Below are positions 49,591-60,800 of a stretch of 64,000 nt of DNA, one piece after another. Both the position numbers and the translations under genes were made by a program. The notes beneath the pieces are model-generated. The model searched no databases. It saw only the letters and a program-made list of their open reading frames with translations, and was not told the DNA's origin. The stretch covers positions 1,054,001 through 1,118,000 of the forward strand of contig CM007989.1 in the NCBI GenBank assembly GCA_002189035.1, read 5' to 3'. Numbering within the stretch: the stretch's first letter is position 1; every line of letters begins with the position of its first letter. Source of the stretch: Utricularia gibba (Eukaryota > Streptophyta > Magnoliopsida > Lamiales > Lentibulariaceae).

Positions 49591-50576
49591 TTAGTATGAA
49601 ATGGATGGAGAATCTGGAAGGAAACGCTCAGAAATCCCATGTACAACGAATTTCTTCTGACAAAACATATCTGGTGAGATTAATCCGGCGCCGGCGATGA
49701 CTAGGGTTCTCGAATACTTCTCAATCTGCAGCTTATAGCCATGAACCAGAGTTTTCAGCGACGAATTCCCTGCTTTTAGCAGGCCATTTTCACTGAATCT
49801 ACGCGGAACGATGTGCATTCTCACGAGTTTGCTGGTCCACGGGGAAGCCGCGGCCGCAGCGGTGAAATCTGGATCTGGAGGTGCGAAAATGGTGGCGGAA
49901 CTCAGATTCTTGTACTCGTCGAGAATCTCGTCGATTGCCGCGTCTAATCCGGTCGCGAAGGAGACGAATCCTTTCGAAAGCAAGAATCGGATGATTCTCC
50001 CCCAATGGATGCGGCGATGGGAAGTATCGGAGGCCGATTGGTTGGGGGAGATGCACTGCGACGGCCGAATTTGGGGGAACGGTTGGAGAACGCCGTGGAC
50101 GGAAATTGACCCCTGAAGAAACAGATCTGGATGCGAAATCAACACATTGTTGATTTTAATCGACCTGAGCTTGGGATTCTTCTCTGTAATTACCAAATCC
50201 TTGCTCAAGCAGAACCCTGGCGGCTTCTTGGCCAGATCCGTCATTGTTAGGCTGGAGGAGGCGATGTGATAACGGAGGACCCGCCGCACTTCCGACGCTG
50301 GAACTGAGAGACTGGAGATGGCGGTGTCTCGGATGGCAAAGATAGTCAACTCCGGCCCCGAGAAGAAAAGCTCCGGCGAAATTTGGAGAAGGGAGGCGGT
50401 TATGTCGAAACCGCCGCGTCGGCGGAGAGCCTGAGAGACGTTGAGCGCCAGGGATTGCGACAGCGGAGGTGGATCTTCCGGCGAGTACGGTTAACTGCTG
50501 TCAGGGAAATCAACGCGAGGATTATCGCGGTAACCAAGTAGAATGGTGCGTGAAGCCAGTGCGAACAATCCGCCAT
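49591..50576 (-). CDS. Fasciclin-like (FAS1) secreted protein, one apparent frameshift
   Basis: Cell-surface or wall adhesion-type protein with two FAS1 domains. It is a single exon of about 328 residues. The start is MADCSHWLHAPFYL at 50576, followed at once by a hydrophobic signal peptide or anchor (LVTAIILALISL). The frame shifts at GG 50489-50490 (plus strand). One extra base gives AVNPYSPEDPPPLSQSLALN, leading directly into FAS1 domain 1 (ISPELFFSGPELTIFAIRD, ending ISVHGVLQPF). Domain 2 begins about WGRIIRFLLSKGF and ends in a shortened region near FVVHGISERF. No clear GPI-attachment tail or Pro-Ala arabinogalactan region is seen, so it is unlike classical FLAs; it may be a FLA20-type family member. 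It is divergent from GT90 copy 1, 353 bp away. Confidence 0.85.
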
Positions 50577-50929
50577 TGAAGAAGCTTCAACTCCAGAAAC
50601 TGCCGCCCTCACTCAGCCCATGACATGCACAACTATATGATGATGCCGGAGCCTCCTTGGTACGTATTTACGCCTTCAAGTCAAGCAGTAGCACACATCA
50701 ACCGATTGCCATTTTCATGCAATAGTTAAATCTCCAATTTCATAGATGGTAAGCCACTGGGGCAATTAGAAAGCAAATTTGAGCGTGATTTTATCGAAAT
50801 ATAAATATATCAATTTTTGTAAAAAGTAGAAATATTCTTGATAATGAATGCGATTGGGTAGTAATCCCAGCGAATGATTGATTTGATTCTACTGTTGACA
50901 GATAGTCGTCCATTTGCCGGAAAAGGCGC

Positions 50930-52809
50930 ATGGAGATGACGCGGCCGCCGGTACACTTGCTGGCGCCTTTCGTCTTCGCGGCCCTCTTCGTCGGCGTGTT
51001 GATTGCCACGCGGGCTTTTTGTTCGACGCACCGGTGAGTGCTTTTTCTTTTTGTGTGAGAGGGTAGTCCATCGAACTCTGGAAATTTATTCAAACCACCG
51101 ATGCTGCGTTTCATCGCCGCAGATAGTTTCATCGTTCGAAGGAAGGGAGAATCAGATGATTGTCGATTCCCCCTTGAGATGTTCACACAACAGGTCCTCG
51201 GGTGTTTTCCCGGAGAACAACTATCCATCGGAAAAAGCTTTCTACCGGGAAAGTAAGAGTTCTCCTACTTGCCCGGATTACTTCCGGTGGATATACGAGG
51301 ATTTATGGCCGTGGAGGAAGACCGGAATATCAAGAGAAATGTTAGCGGAGGCGTCGACGAAGGCGCATTTCCGCCTTACCATTGTCGCCGGAAAAGTATA
51401 CCTTACAACCTATAGAAAAGCCTTCCAAACTAGAGACGATTTTACCGTATGGGGGATTCTTCAGCTGTTGAGGAGGTACCCTGGGGAACTCCCTGATTTG
51501 GACTTAGTCTTCGATTGCGGGGATCGGCCGGTGATCAAGAAAGAGAAGGCGGCGCTCCCCTCCGCCGTTGTTCAGATACTGCGGCAATGAGGCCACGGTC
51601 AACATCGTGTTTCCTGATTGGTCCTTTTGGGGTTGGTAAGTTCAATGAAGCTTCGATCCAATTCTGCCTTGTGACTATATAAACTTCCGGATCACAATGG
51701 TAGGCCGGAATTGAACATAAAGCCGTGGAAGACGTTGGCCGACGAGTTCAGGGAAGGGAACGAACGAAGACGGTGCCGGAGAGGGAGGCGCATGCGTACT
51801 GGAAGGGTAATCCGTCCACCGGAGGTCCCTCTTCTAGAGCTGACTTGATGAAATGTAATGTCACTCTAGATCATGATTGGGGAGCTCGCCTTTACGCTCA
51901 GGTACTCTCTACCAATAACTTGCGTATTAGGGTTTCGTTCACGGAATTGAACTTATGGGCGATAGAAACATGCAGAATTGGAGGAAGGAAAAGGAAGGTG
52001 GATTCAAAGGATCAAACGTGGCAAACCAATGCATCTACAAGTAAGGAAGAAACTTCAAGTACTGAGTGAGCTTCTTGCATGGTTTCTTCCTCATTTCCCA
52101 ATCGGAATTCTCCATTTGAATCTGCAGATACATGATCTACATCGAAGGAAACGCATGGTCTGCAAGCGACAAGTACATCCTGGCTTGCGACTCACTTACT
52201 CTGTTCGTAAAATCTCAGTACTTCGACTTCTTCTCCAGAAGTCTCATACCCTTGAAGCACTACTGGCCAGTGGACAGCCATGAAAAATGCAGATCCATCA
52301 AGTTTGCAGTTGAATGGGGAAACGCTCATCCAGAACAGGTTGCTGACTACTTCTACGTCTGCTCATCAAGGCTCCATTTCGAATTTTCATGTAGTCTGTA
52401 TCTGGAACTCAGCAACCACCTCGTTTCTACTTCACTGTGTCAGGCTCAAGTGATAGGGAAGGCGGGGAGCGCCTTCGTGCTCGATGTGCTGACGATGGAT
52501 TACGTCTACGACTACATGCTGCACTCGTTGAAGGAGTACGCTAAGCTCCTGAAGCACAAGATCGAGGCACCTGAGGGAGCCGTGGAGATCTCCTCGGAGT
52601 CCTTTGCCTGCTCATCGCAAGGATTGGTGAAGAAGTTCCTAGACGATACCCTGGTTAAGCATCCGCATCCATCGGCGCCGTGCAGGATGCCGCCGCCGCA
52701 TACCCCGTCGTCTTTCCACTCGATAATCGAGTCCAAAGAAGACGGGGAGAAACGAGTGCGGAGTTGGGAGGAAGAATATTGGAAGACTCATGGGAGGGTG
52801 GCGAAGTAG
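50930..52809 (+). CDS. GT90 (rumi/CAP10-like) O-glycosyltransferase, copy 1, three apparent frameshifts
   Basis: Type II membrane glycosyltransferase of the secretory pathway, related to animal protein O-glucosyltransferase (POGLUT/rumi); plant substrates are largely unknown. Six exons: 50930-51033, 51123-51635, 51704-51901, 51976-52040, 52128-52338, 52444-52809, about 486 residues. The N-terminal anchor includes FVFAALFVGVLIA. Family landmarks: CPDYFRWIYEDL, FTVWGILQLLRRYPGELPDL, AYWKG, DWGARLYAQ, YILACDS, YDYMLHSLKEYAKLL. Breaks: GGG 51012-51014 (one G short), CCCC 51557-51560 (net two Cs short, restoring PPPLFRYCG) and around 51775 (TGCC for TGGCC). With these bridged, all junctions are in phase. 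It is the most divergent of three tandem copies; exon 4 is GFKGSNVANQC where copies 2 and 3 have GFKQSNL. Confidence 0.85.
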
Positions 52810-54602
52810 AAACACACAATTTCTCAGCAAGCAACAAAGGTATTTTGGTTCTTAGGGGTTCTAGAAACTTCCTTAACTCTTCTTCGAAGGTATTGTAAGT
52901 AGAAATAGCATACCGTCAATGTTTAGCTTGAATAAATCAACCTCACCTTGAAAAACGAAAATCAAATACTTTTATTTTATGTCCATAACGTTTATTAATA
53001 AATAGTTTTAGAGATTTAATATTACATTTATGATGAATATTAAATACATCTATATATGTACTTAATTGATCCTGATCATAAAATAAAATACCATTTTTTA
53101 TTATTTTAAAAAGTTTATTCTCATTATTTATTAAGAGTATTTTAGTAATATTATATATAAATCTAATTATAAAACTTTTTAAAAAATTATCATTTACTAA
53201 AAATATTAAATACTTATTTTTATGCAAATTAATCACAGTCTTATTTAATACCAAATTAAAATCTATTACCAAACGAACTTTATTTATCTTGGTTGGGTTG
53301 TCTATATGTCGACTCATTTATTTAATAAACTCAAAGTTTTAACTGCAAACGTCCCAACTATCAAATCCTTATGTTTAACATAGTTTCTACTATCATGTTT
53401 TAAATTTTATTGAATCATGCCCACCTTTTGAGTCATTTTATATGTTTTTTAATATAGTAATTCAACAATAAAGGATTCCAAGGCAATAAATCGAAGGGGT
53501 GATTTAAAAAGTTACCAAATTCAATTTCTCTCTTATATACTAAAGCAATAAAGCAATATTAAATTTAGTTATTTTTATCACATGTGACATATTTTCTAAA
53601 TCTGCATAGGTGAAATTGTAGAAAGAAACGTGACGGAATCCTAAAAGTCAACGAGGTGGACCTTTCATGAAGTCAACGGAGAGGATATTAAGTGGGGCGC
53701 ATCAATGCCTTCAACCTATTGCAGCATTGCTATTCCTATGATTCTTCAATTCAAGACTCCATGGCTTTGTTAACTAGACAGGCTTTCGGCGGCAACATCA
53801 GCTATTAAACCAGCGTCACATTAATATAATAATTTAATTAGTGATCTATTTAAATTATTTATTTTACTTGTATTTCAACGAATAAGTATTGTATAGTTAC
53901 AAATAAAAATATATTTAGTAACTAAACATATGTGTTAATAAATATGCTTTTTTGCCATTCATTTAGAAACAAGAATTATTTCAAATTGAGTGTTAATAAA
54001 TATTTGGAAGACTACAGAATCAATTTTATTCTATATTTCAAATGTATATCAAAATTAGGTATTTTTCTATATCAAATTCGATCATATGCGAATTAGTTTT
54101 TGAAAATCACCTCAACTATATGAAAAGTGTGTAATGATAGTTTTTTTTTTTTTTATGAAAATGATTTTTGAAAAATAATTTTAAAATTGAAATATAACAA
54201 CAAATATTTTTGTATGTAAATTATTATAATTAATACCACATTAAATAAATTAAAGAATTAGATTTTTCAACTTCTTAAAATTAAGAATCGCTTCTAAATT
54301 TTAAAATTTTTGAAATAAAAATTACTCATCTTTTTTGTAACAAAACTGCTGTATAAAATAGATTACATAGTGGGTGTATCTAAATGTGTGTACCTTGGAT
54401 CCTTTTAATAAACAATTAATATTTAATAGTATCAGTAATAACTGTCCTTTGGTTGCAACATGCCCACGGGCACGTCAACGCAACGGGAAAATCAACTTGT
54501 AAGATTATTTACTGGTCAATTATATCAACGTTTGTGAAGCTTTCATCACTTGGACAGGGATTACATGGCTTGGATTCTCGACGCCGCACGATTATTACGG
54601 TG
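52810..54602. other. AT-rich spacer between GT90 copies 1 and 2
   Basis: AT-rich non-coding DNA with no supported gene. The last ~145 bases (from about 54460) resemble the promoter of copy 3. Confidence 0.6.
54460..54602 (+). repeat. Duplicated GT90 promoter block (left copy)
   Basis: Shares GGGCACGTCAAC, TACATGGCTT and GCGCACGATTATTAC-like words in the same order with 58480-58622, immediately upstream of copies 2 and 3. The recent duplication therefore included the proximal promoter. Confidence 0.7.
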
Positions 54603-56461
54603 ATGGCGAAGCGTTTCATCTGGTTGACGCGGCTGCCGTCGCGTCATCTCGCCGGCGTGGCGTCTGGGGTCTTCTTCTTCGGCGCGCTGTTCGCCACCAA
54701 CTACCTTAACTTCAATGGCGCCGTAAGCATTCGAATTGTGCTATTAGTTTTGTAATGGTCTGATGATGAAATACACGTAATATGGTGCTTGAGGTTCAGG
54801 CTGCGAGGTTCAATGAAGCAAGCCAGCAGAATATTACTACCAGCTTGGACTTCGGATTGCAGTGCTCTGAAGTGAATTCTGTCAGAACCTGCCCTGAAAG
54901 CTACTACCCGACGAAAAAGGTTACGTACCCGGAAAACGGGTCGGCTATTTGCCCGGATTACTTCCGGTGGATATACGAGGACTTGTCGCCATGGAGGCAG
55001 ACCGGGATCTCGAGAGAAATGGTGGAGCGAGGGGCGGCGAAGGCCCATTTCCGGCTAGTGATCGTCGCTGGGAAGGCGTATGTTCGGTCGTACAGGAATG
55101 CGTACCAAACGAGAATCCCGTTTACTCTGTGGGGATTCCTTCAGTTGCTGAGGAGGTATCCCGGAGAAATCCCTGATCTGGAGTTGGTTTTCGAATGCGA
55201 TGACTGGCCCGTCATTCAAAAAACAAACGACGCAGCGCCCCTCCGGTGTTCAGATACTGCGGCGACGGTTCCTCGGTGAATATTGTGTTCCCGGATTGGT
55301 CCTTTTGGGGGTGGTGAGTGTTTCTTGATAACAGTAATTCACGTGAAGACAGTAAAAATGAACCTGAGTTCTGTCAGGCCGGAAGTGAATATAAAGCCTT
55401 GGGAGGCGGCGGTGAGCGAGCTGAAGGACGCAAATAATCAGAGCCGGTGGTCGGAGAGGGAGCCCTACGCCTACTGGAAGGGAGCCCCGTGGACCGGAGT
55501 CCCGACGAGTAGAGCCGATCTGATGAAATGCAATGTCACCCCTGAGCACGACTGGGGTGCTCGTCTCTACGCTCAGGTACCCACGCTTCACTCCACAAGG
55601 GCATATATCATAGCAGCAAACCATGTGTTCTGTACACAACCTTCTTGGCTGCAGGTGTGGAAAAGTGAAGTTGCGCAAGGATTCAAGCAGTCCAACTTGA
55701 GCAGGCAATGCACCCACAGGTGGAGGAGAAGGAGGTTCATCATTCTTCATCTGGCTCCAATCTTCTACATGGTAACTGTTGTGCTGTTTTGATTCCGCAG
55801 ATACAAGATCTACATTGAAGGGAATACCTGGTCTGTCAGCAACAAGTACATTCTCGCCTGCGACTCTCCCACCTTGTACATAAAATCACGGTATTTCGAC
55901 TTCTTTAGTCGAAGTCTGAAGCCCCTCAAACACTTCTGGCCAGTGGACTACGATGACAAATGCAAGTCCATCAAGTTTGCAGTAGAATGGGGCAACAACC
56001 ACCCACAGGAGGTACGAAAATCCACACCACATTGACATGAAGTCATCATTCTCCCTGGCTCCATCATTCTGCTCCGTTGATCAGGCGCAGGTGATCGGGA
56101 AAGCCGGGAGTAACTTCATATTCGAGAAGCTCAAGATGGATCATGTTTACGACTACATGCTGCATTCCTTGAAGGAGTACGCTAAGCTTTTGAGCTTCAA
56201 GCCCGAGGTGCCTAAAGAGGCCGTGGAGATCTGTTCCGAGTCCATTGCCTGTCCGGCGCAGGGGCTGATGAGGCAGTTCTTGGACGACTCGCTCGTCAGG
56301 CATCCGCATTCCTCCAGCCCCTGCGCCATGCCCCTCCTCACAGCCCTTCGTCTCTCCGCTCCTTTCTCAAGTCGCAAGAACATGGCGAGACGCAGGTCCA
56401 GCGGTGGAAGGAAGAATACTGGAAGGGTCAAGGCACACCAGAAGAAAAGAAGGAAAGCTGA
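54603..56461 (+). CDS. GT90 (rumi/CAP10-like) O-glycosyltransferase, copy 2, two apparent frameshifts
   Basis: Same family and exon plan as copy 1: 54603-54722, 54800-55313, 55378-55576, 55655-55719, 55801-56011, 56085-56461; about 495 residues. The N-terminus is a short basic stretch then a hydrophobic anchor (LAGVASGVFFFGALFAT), as for a type II Golgi/ER protein. Landmarks: CPDYFRWIYEDLSPWRQTG, LWGFLQLLRRYPGEIPDL, EREPYAYWKGA, ILACDSPTLY, HVYDYMLHSLKEYAKLL. Breaks at CCCC 55238-55241 (one C short) and CCCC 56331-56334 (one C short; copy 3 has five and reads CAMPPPHSPSSL). Without the second correction the frame runs on to an unrelated basic tail past the expected stop at 56459-56461. Very close to copy 3 in both exons and introns. 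Confidence 0.86.
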
Positions 56462-58622
56462 ACACAGACTCAGGATCCAACATTGCTTTGTTTTCGAAAC
56501 CTCATATACATTGAATCCACTCCAACTTTTCGTTGTTGGAATCATAGAGCTGTTTCAATCCACATAAGCTCATTGTAGCCCAATTTTTCTTATCAAGATG
56601 CACTATTTGATCCTTGTTTATATTGCATTAGTACACTAAATCCTCTGATTGCCCATACAAATATCATCCAATGCGAGCAAATGGTACTCTTCCAGTTTAC
56701 GCTATTTATTAAAATAAATAATCTCATATAAAAAATTTAAATTGGCATACAATCCATTGAATATTTAATTTCAACATTATCATGTTATGCACATGGAGCA
56801 TACTAAATTGACGAATGAATTAAAAATTTGGTCATGTATGATGTATCATATATTGCGTTAACACAATGGATACTTAAAGTGTGTGAGAGAGAATGTGATA
56901 GTGATTATTTTTCTAAACATCCCTAAATTGGCACGCTTTGTACGGTATCAGCTGCATGATCTAGTTTTAATGACCATGAGGAAAGGGGCTGTCATTCCAA
57001 TTGGAAATAAAACATTCCAATTACTTCCGGTCCGGCTTTAGGCCCATATTGCGGATCCAACCTGCATCAATTGTATCAAGGAATAATAAAAATTGTTCCA
57101 TTAATCACATATTTAAATTAGTTTTTTTTTATGATCATTTATATTTAAATTATTTATTTTTACATAAATATATATCATATGATTATAAATAAAAATATTG
57201 TTGATAAGTAGTTTTTACGAATATATATATCATACAAGTTGGTATATGGGCTAAGAACAGATGTAAAAAGAAAATGAAAATATATTAATTAAAAAAACTT
57301 CAAGACAAAGAAATTTTTGATAAACATGTGTGAAGGGGTTATATAAGGGTTTCATAATACTAAAGCACGCTTATAGAACAAATGGAGTTATCTAAAAAAA
57401 ATGTTTATGATTAAATAATTTATTTTTTGACCAAAATAATTATTGTATTTAATGAATGTGATGCCATATTTGGGATCGGTTTGAACATTACAATTTTGGG
57501 TTGATTTAATATTTACAAACTGTGAAAGTGCGGTTTTGAAATCGTGATTTATATTATATATAATAGAATTAGTTTTAAAAACATGTGAATATAGTCAATT
57601 TGATATTGTAAAATTACTTTGTAAAATAAAATAAAATTATATTATAAAATTTAATAAAATAAAAATATGTATTATAAAGTTTAATATATTTAAATTAATA
57701 TATAATTTAATATTATATTCATATATTTTAAAATAGATAAAAAAAATAGTATAATTTTTATAATTAGTTTTTTATTTAATATCTAAAACAAAAATTTAAG
57801 AAATTTAATAATTTATGAAGTTAATCACAAAATGTAGATTTTTAATTTTACTGTAAAACGATTAAAAATTAAAAATATCACTTGAAACAATTAATAAAAT
57901 AAAACAGTTGCATAGATTCAACCCCTCACGCCATTCAACACTTTTTTTTTCTTTTAAAAAATATATTTAAAAAGCGTACCGTTGAATAAGACTAAATTTT
58001 TAGAAAAATAAAAATACAAAATAGTGGTAGGAATCCAAAGGCTATTGATTCTTTCTTGAACATTTTTCTTAATAGTTTTATGTTAAGTAAACTAAATTAA
58101 ACATTATCTTCGAGTTTGAGTGATTATGAAAACTATGATCTATGAAAAATGAACAAAATTTATTAAAATAATTAGTTTTTAGTAAGTTTGTGTTGTATTT
58201 TTTTAATTTTGTAATAAAATTTGTTTTGTCTGGTTCCATTCGAGCTGTAGAATTCCTCTTAAGAATCGGAACCCGGAACTAGAATAGACTTCCAATTATG
58301 ATTTATGAATGATTAATTTCATAAAACGGACCCCCCTTTGTAAGGCATCCCAACCCTATGCAATGGAATGGAGTGAAACAGACTAAAATAGGTAGTCAAT
58401 TTTTTCACACAATTTATTAATAATTACCAAATTTATTTGAGTCATTATGAGAAATTTATATAATAAATGTGGTGACATGTCCCCTCGGGCACGTCAACTG
58501 CAAAATCAATTTGAAAAACAAGTTGCAAGTTTTTTCTTTTGTAGTCAAATGTTTGTGTAGCTTCCACATTTGAACAGGGACTACATGGCTTAGATTCTCC
58601 ACGGCGCACGATTATTACAGTC
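56462..58622. other. AT-rich spacer between GT90 copies 2 and 3
   Basis: The first ~120 bases (3' UTR) match the copy 3 3' UTR. The rest is AT-rich with no supported gene. The final ~145 bases form the duplicated promoter block. Confidence 0.6.
58480..58622 (+). repeat. Duplicated GT90 promoter block (right copy)
   Basis: Counterpart of 54460-54602; same order of shared words up to the start codon. Confidence 0.7.
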
Positions 58623-60480
58623 ATGGAGATACCTTTCATCTGGTTGACGCGGCTGCCGCCGTGTCGTCTCGCCGGCGTGGCATCTGGGGTCTTCTTCTTC
58701 GGAGCCTTGTTTGCCACCAACTACCTTGACTTCAATGGCGTCGTAAGCATTCATATTGTGCTACTAGTTTTTTAACTGTCTGATGAAGAAATACACGTAA
58801 TTTGGTGCTTGAGGTTCAGGCTACGAGCTTCAGTGAAGCAAGCCAGAAGAATATTACTGCTATCCTGGAGTTCGGGTTGCAGTGCTCTGAAGTGAATTCT
58901 ACTAGAACCTGCGCTGAAAGATACTACCCGACGGAGAAAGTTCGCTACCCGGAAAATGGGTCGGCGATTTGCCCGGATTACTTCCGGTGGATATACGAGG
59001 ACTTGTCGCCATGGAGGCAGACAGGGATCTCGAGAGAAATGGTGGAGCAAGCGGCGGAGAAGGGCGATTTCCGGCTTGTGATCGTTGCTGGGAAGGCGTA
59101 TGTTCAGAAGTATAGGAATGGGTTCCAAACGAGAATCCCGTTTACTCTGTGGGGATTCCTTCAGTTGCTGAGGAGGTATCCCGGAGAAATCCCTGATCTG
59201 GAGTTGGTTTTCGAATGCGGTGACTGGCCCGTCATTCCGAAAACAAACGACGCCGCGGCGCCACCTCCGGTGTTCAGATACTGCGGCGACGGTTCCTCGG
59301 CGAATATCGTGTTCCCCGATTGGTCCTTTTGGGGTGGTGAGTGTCTCTCGATAACAATAATTCACCTAAAGATAGTAACAATGGACCTGAGTTCTGCCAG
59401 GCCGGAAGTGAACATAAAGCCTTGGAGGCGGCGGTGAGCGAGATAAAGGACGCAAACAAACAGAGCCGGTGGTCGGAGAGGGAGCCCTACGCCTACTGGA
59501 AGGGAGCGTGGACCGGAGCTCCGACGAGTAGAGCCGATCTGAGGAAATGCAACGTCACCCCTGAGCACGACTGGGGTGCCCGTCTCTACGCTCAGGTACC
59601 CAACCTTCACTCCACAAGGGTATCTTCACAGCAGCAAACCATGTGTTCTATACACACCCTCCTTGGCTGCAGGTATGGGAAAGCGAAGTTGCACAAGGAT
59701 TCAAACAGTCCAACTTGGCAAGGCAATGCACCCACAGGTGGAGGAGAAGGAGGTTCCTCATTCTTCATCTGGCTCCAATCTTCTACATGGTAATCCTTGT
59801 GCTGTTTTGATTCCGCAGATACAAGCTCTACATTGAAGGGAATACCTGGTCCGTCAGCAGCAAGTACATTCTCGCCTGCGACTCGCCCACCCTGTACATA
59901 AAATCGCGGTATTTCGACTTCTTTACTCGAAGTCTGAAGCCCCTGAAGCATTTCTGGCCAGTGGACTACGATGACAAATGCAAGTCCATCAAGTTTGCCG
60001 TTGAGTGGGGCAACAGCCATCCACAGGAGGTACGGAAAACCACACATATGGAATCTGAAGTGGACTTTCTTTGTGGTTCCATCATTCTGCTCCGTTGATC
60101 AGGCGCAGGTGATCGGGAAAACCGGGAGTAACTTCATATTCGAGGAGCTCAAGATGGATCATGTTTACGACTACATGCTGCATTCCTTGAAGGAGTACGC
60201 TAAGCTTTTGAGCTTCAAGCCGGAGGTGCCCAAGGAGGCCGTGGAGATCTGTTCCGAGTCCATTGCCTGTCCGGCGCAGGGGCTGATGAGGCAGTTCTTG
60301 GAAGACTCGCTCGTCAGGCATCCGCATTCCTCCAGCCCCTGCGCCATGCCCCCTCCTCACAGCCCTTCGTCTCTCCGCTCCTTTCTCAAGTCGCAAGAAC
60401 ATGGCGAGACGCAGGTCAAGCGGTGGAAGGAAGAATACTGGAAGGGTCAAGGCACACCAAAAGAAAAGAAGGAAAGCTGA
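58623..60480 (+). CDS. GT90 (rumi/CAP10-like) O-glycosyltransferase, copy 3, two apparent frameshifts
   Basis: Exons 58623-58742, 58820-59336, 59401-59595, 59673-59737, 59819-60029, 60103-60480; about 495 residues. Motifs are as in copy 2: CPDYFRWIYEDLSPWRQTG, EREPYAYWKGAWTGAP, YILACDSPTLYIKS, DHVYDYMLHSLKEYAKL. The last exon is intact and ends SQEHGETQVKRWKEEYWKGQ then a Lys/Glu tail, KEKKES. Breaks at GGGG 59331-59334 (copy 2 has five, giving FWGW across the splice) and GG 59424-59425 (copy 2 has three, KPWEAAVSE). A clean 3-bp difference from copy 2 removes one Pro after WKGA. Copies 2 and 3 are nearly identical in exons and share intron sequence, so the duplication is recent. Confidence 0.86.
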
Positions 60481-60800
60481 ACACAGACACAGGATCCAAC
60501 ATTGCTTTGTTTTCGAAACCTCATATACATGGAATCATCTGATATGGAAACTGGTTCAACCGAATCAAATGTCAACTACATCAACTCCAAGTTTTCGTTT
60601 TTCAAATAATAGAGATGTTTCAGTCTACATAATCTGTAACAGACTAAATTGGCATACTTCATACAGAAGCAGCTTCATGATGTAGTTTTAATGGCGATGA
60701 GGAAAGGGATTGTTATTTCGTTCAAAAATAAAACATTTATTATTGTTTTTTTTAACTTTAAATGCAATGTTGATGTGTATGTGATTACCTGTGATATTTG

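Noticed and set aside
52943-53317. 124-residue open frame on the minus strand
   Set aside because: Asn/Ile/Lys-rich translation of AT-rich spacer, as expected by chance.
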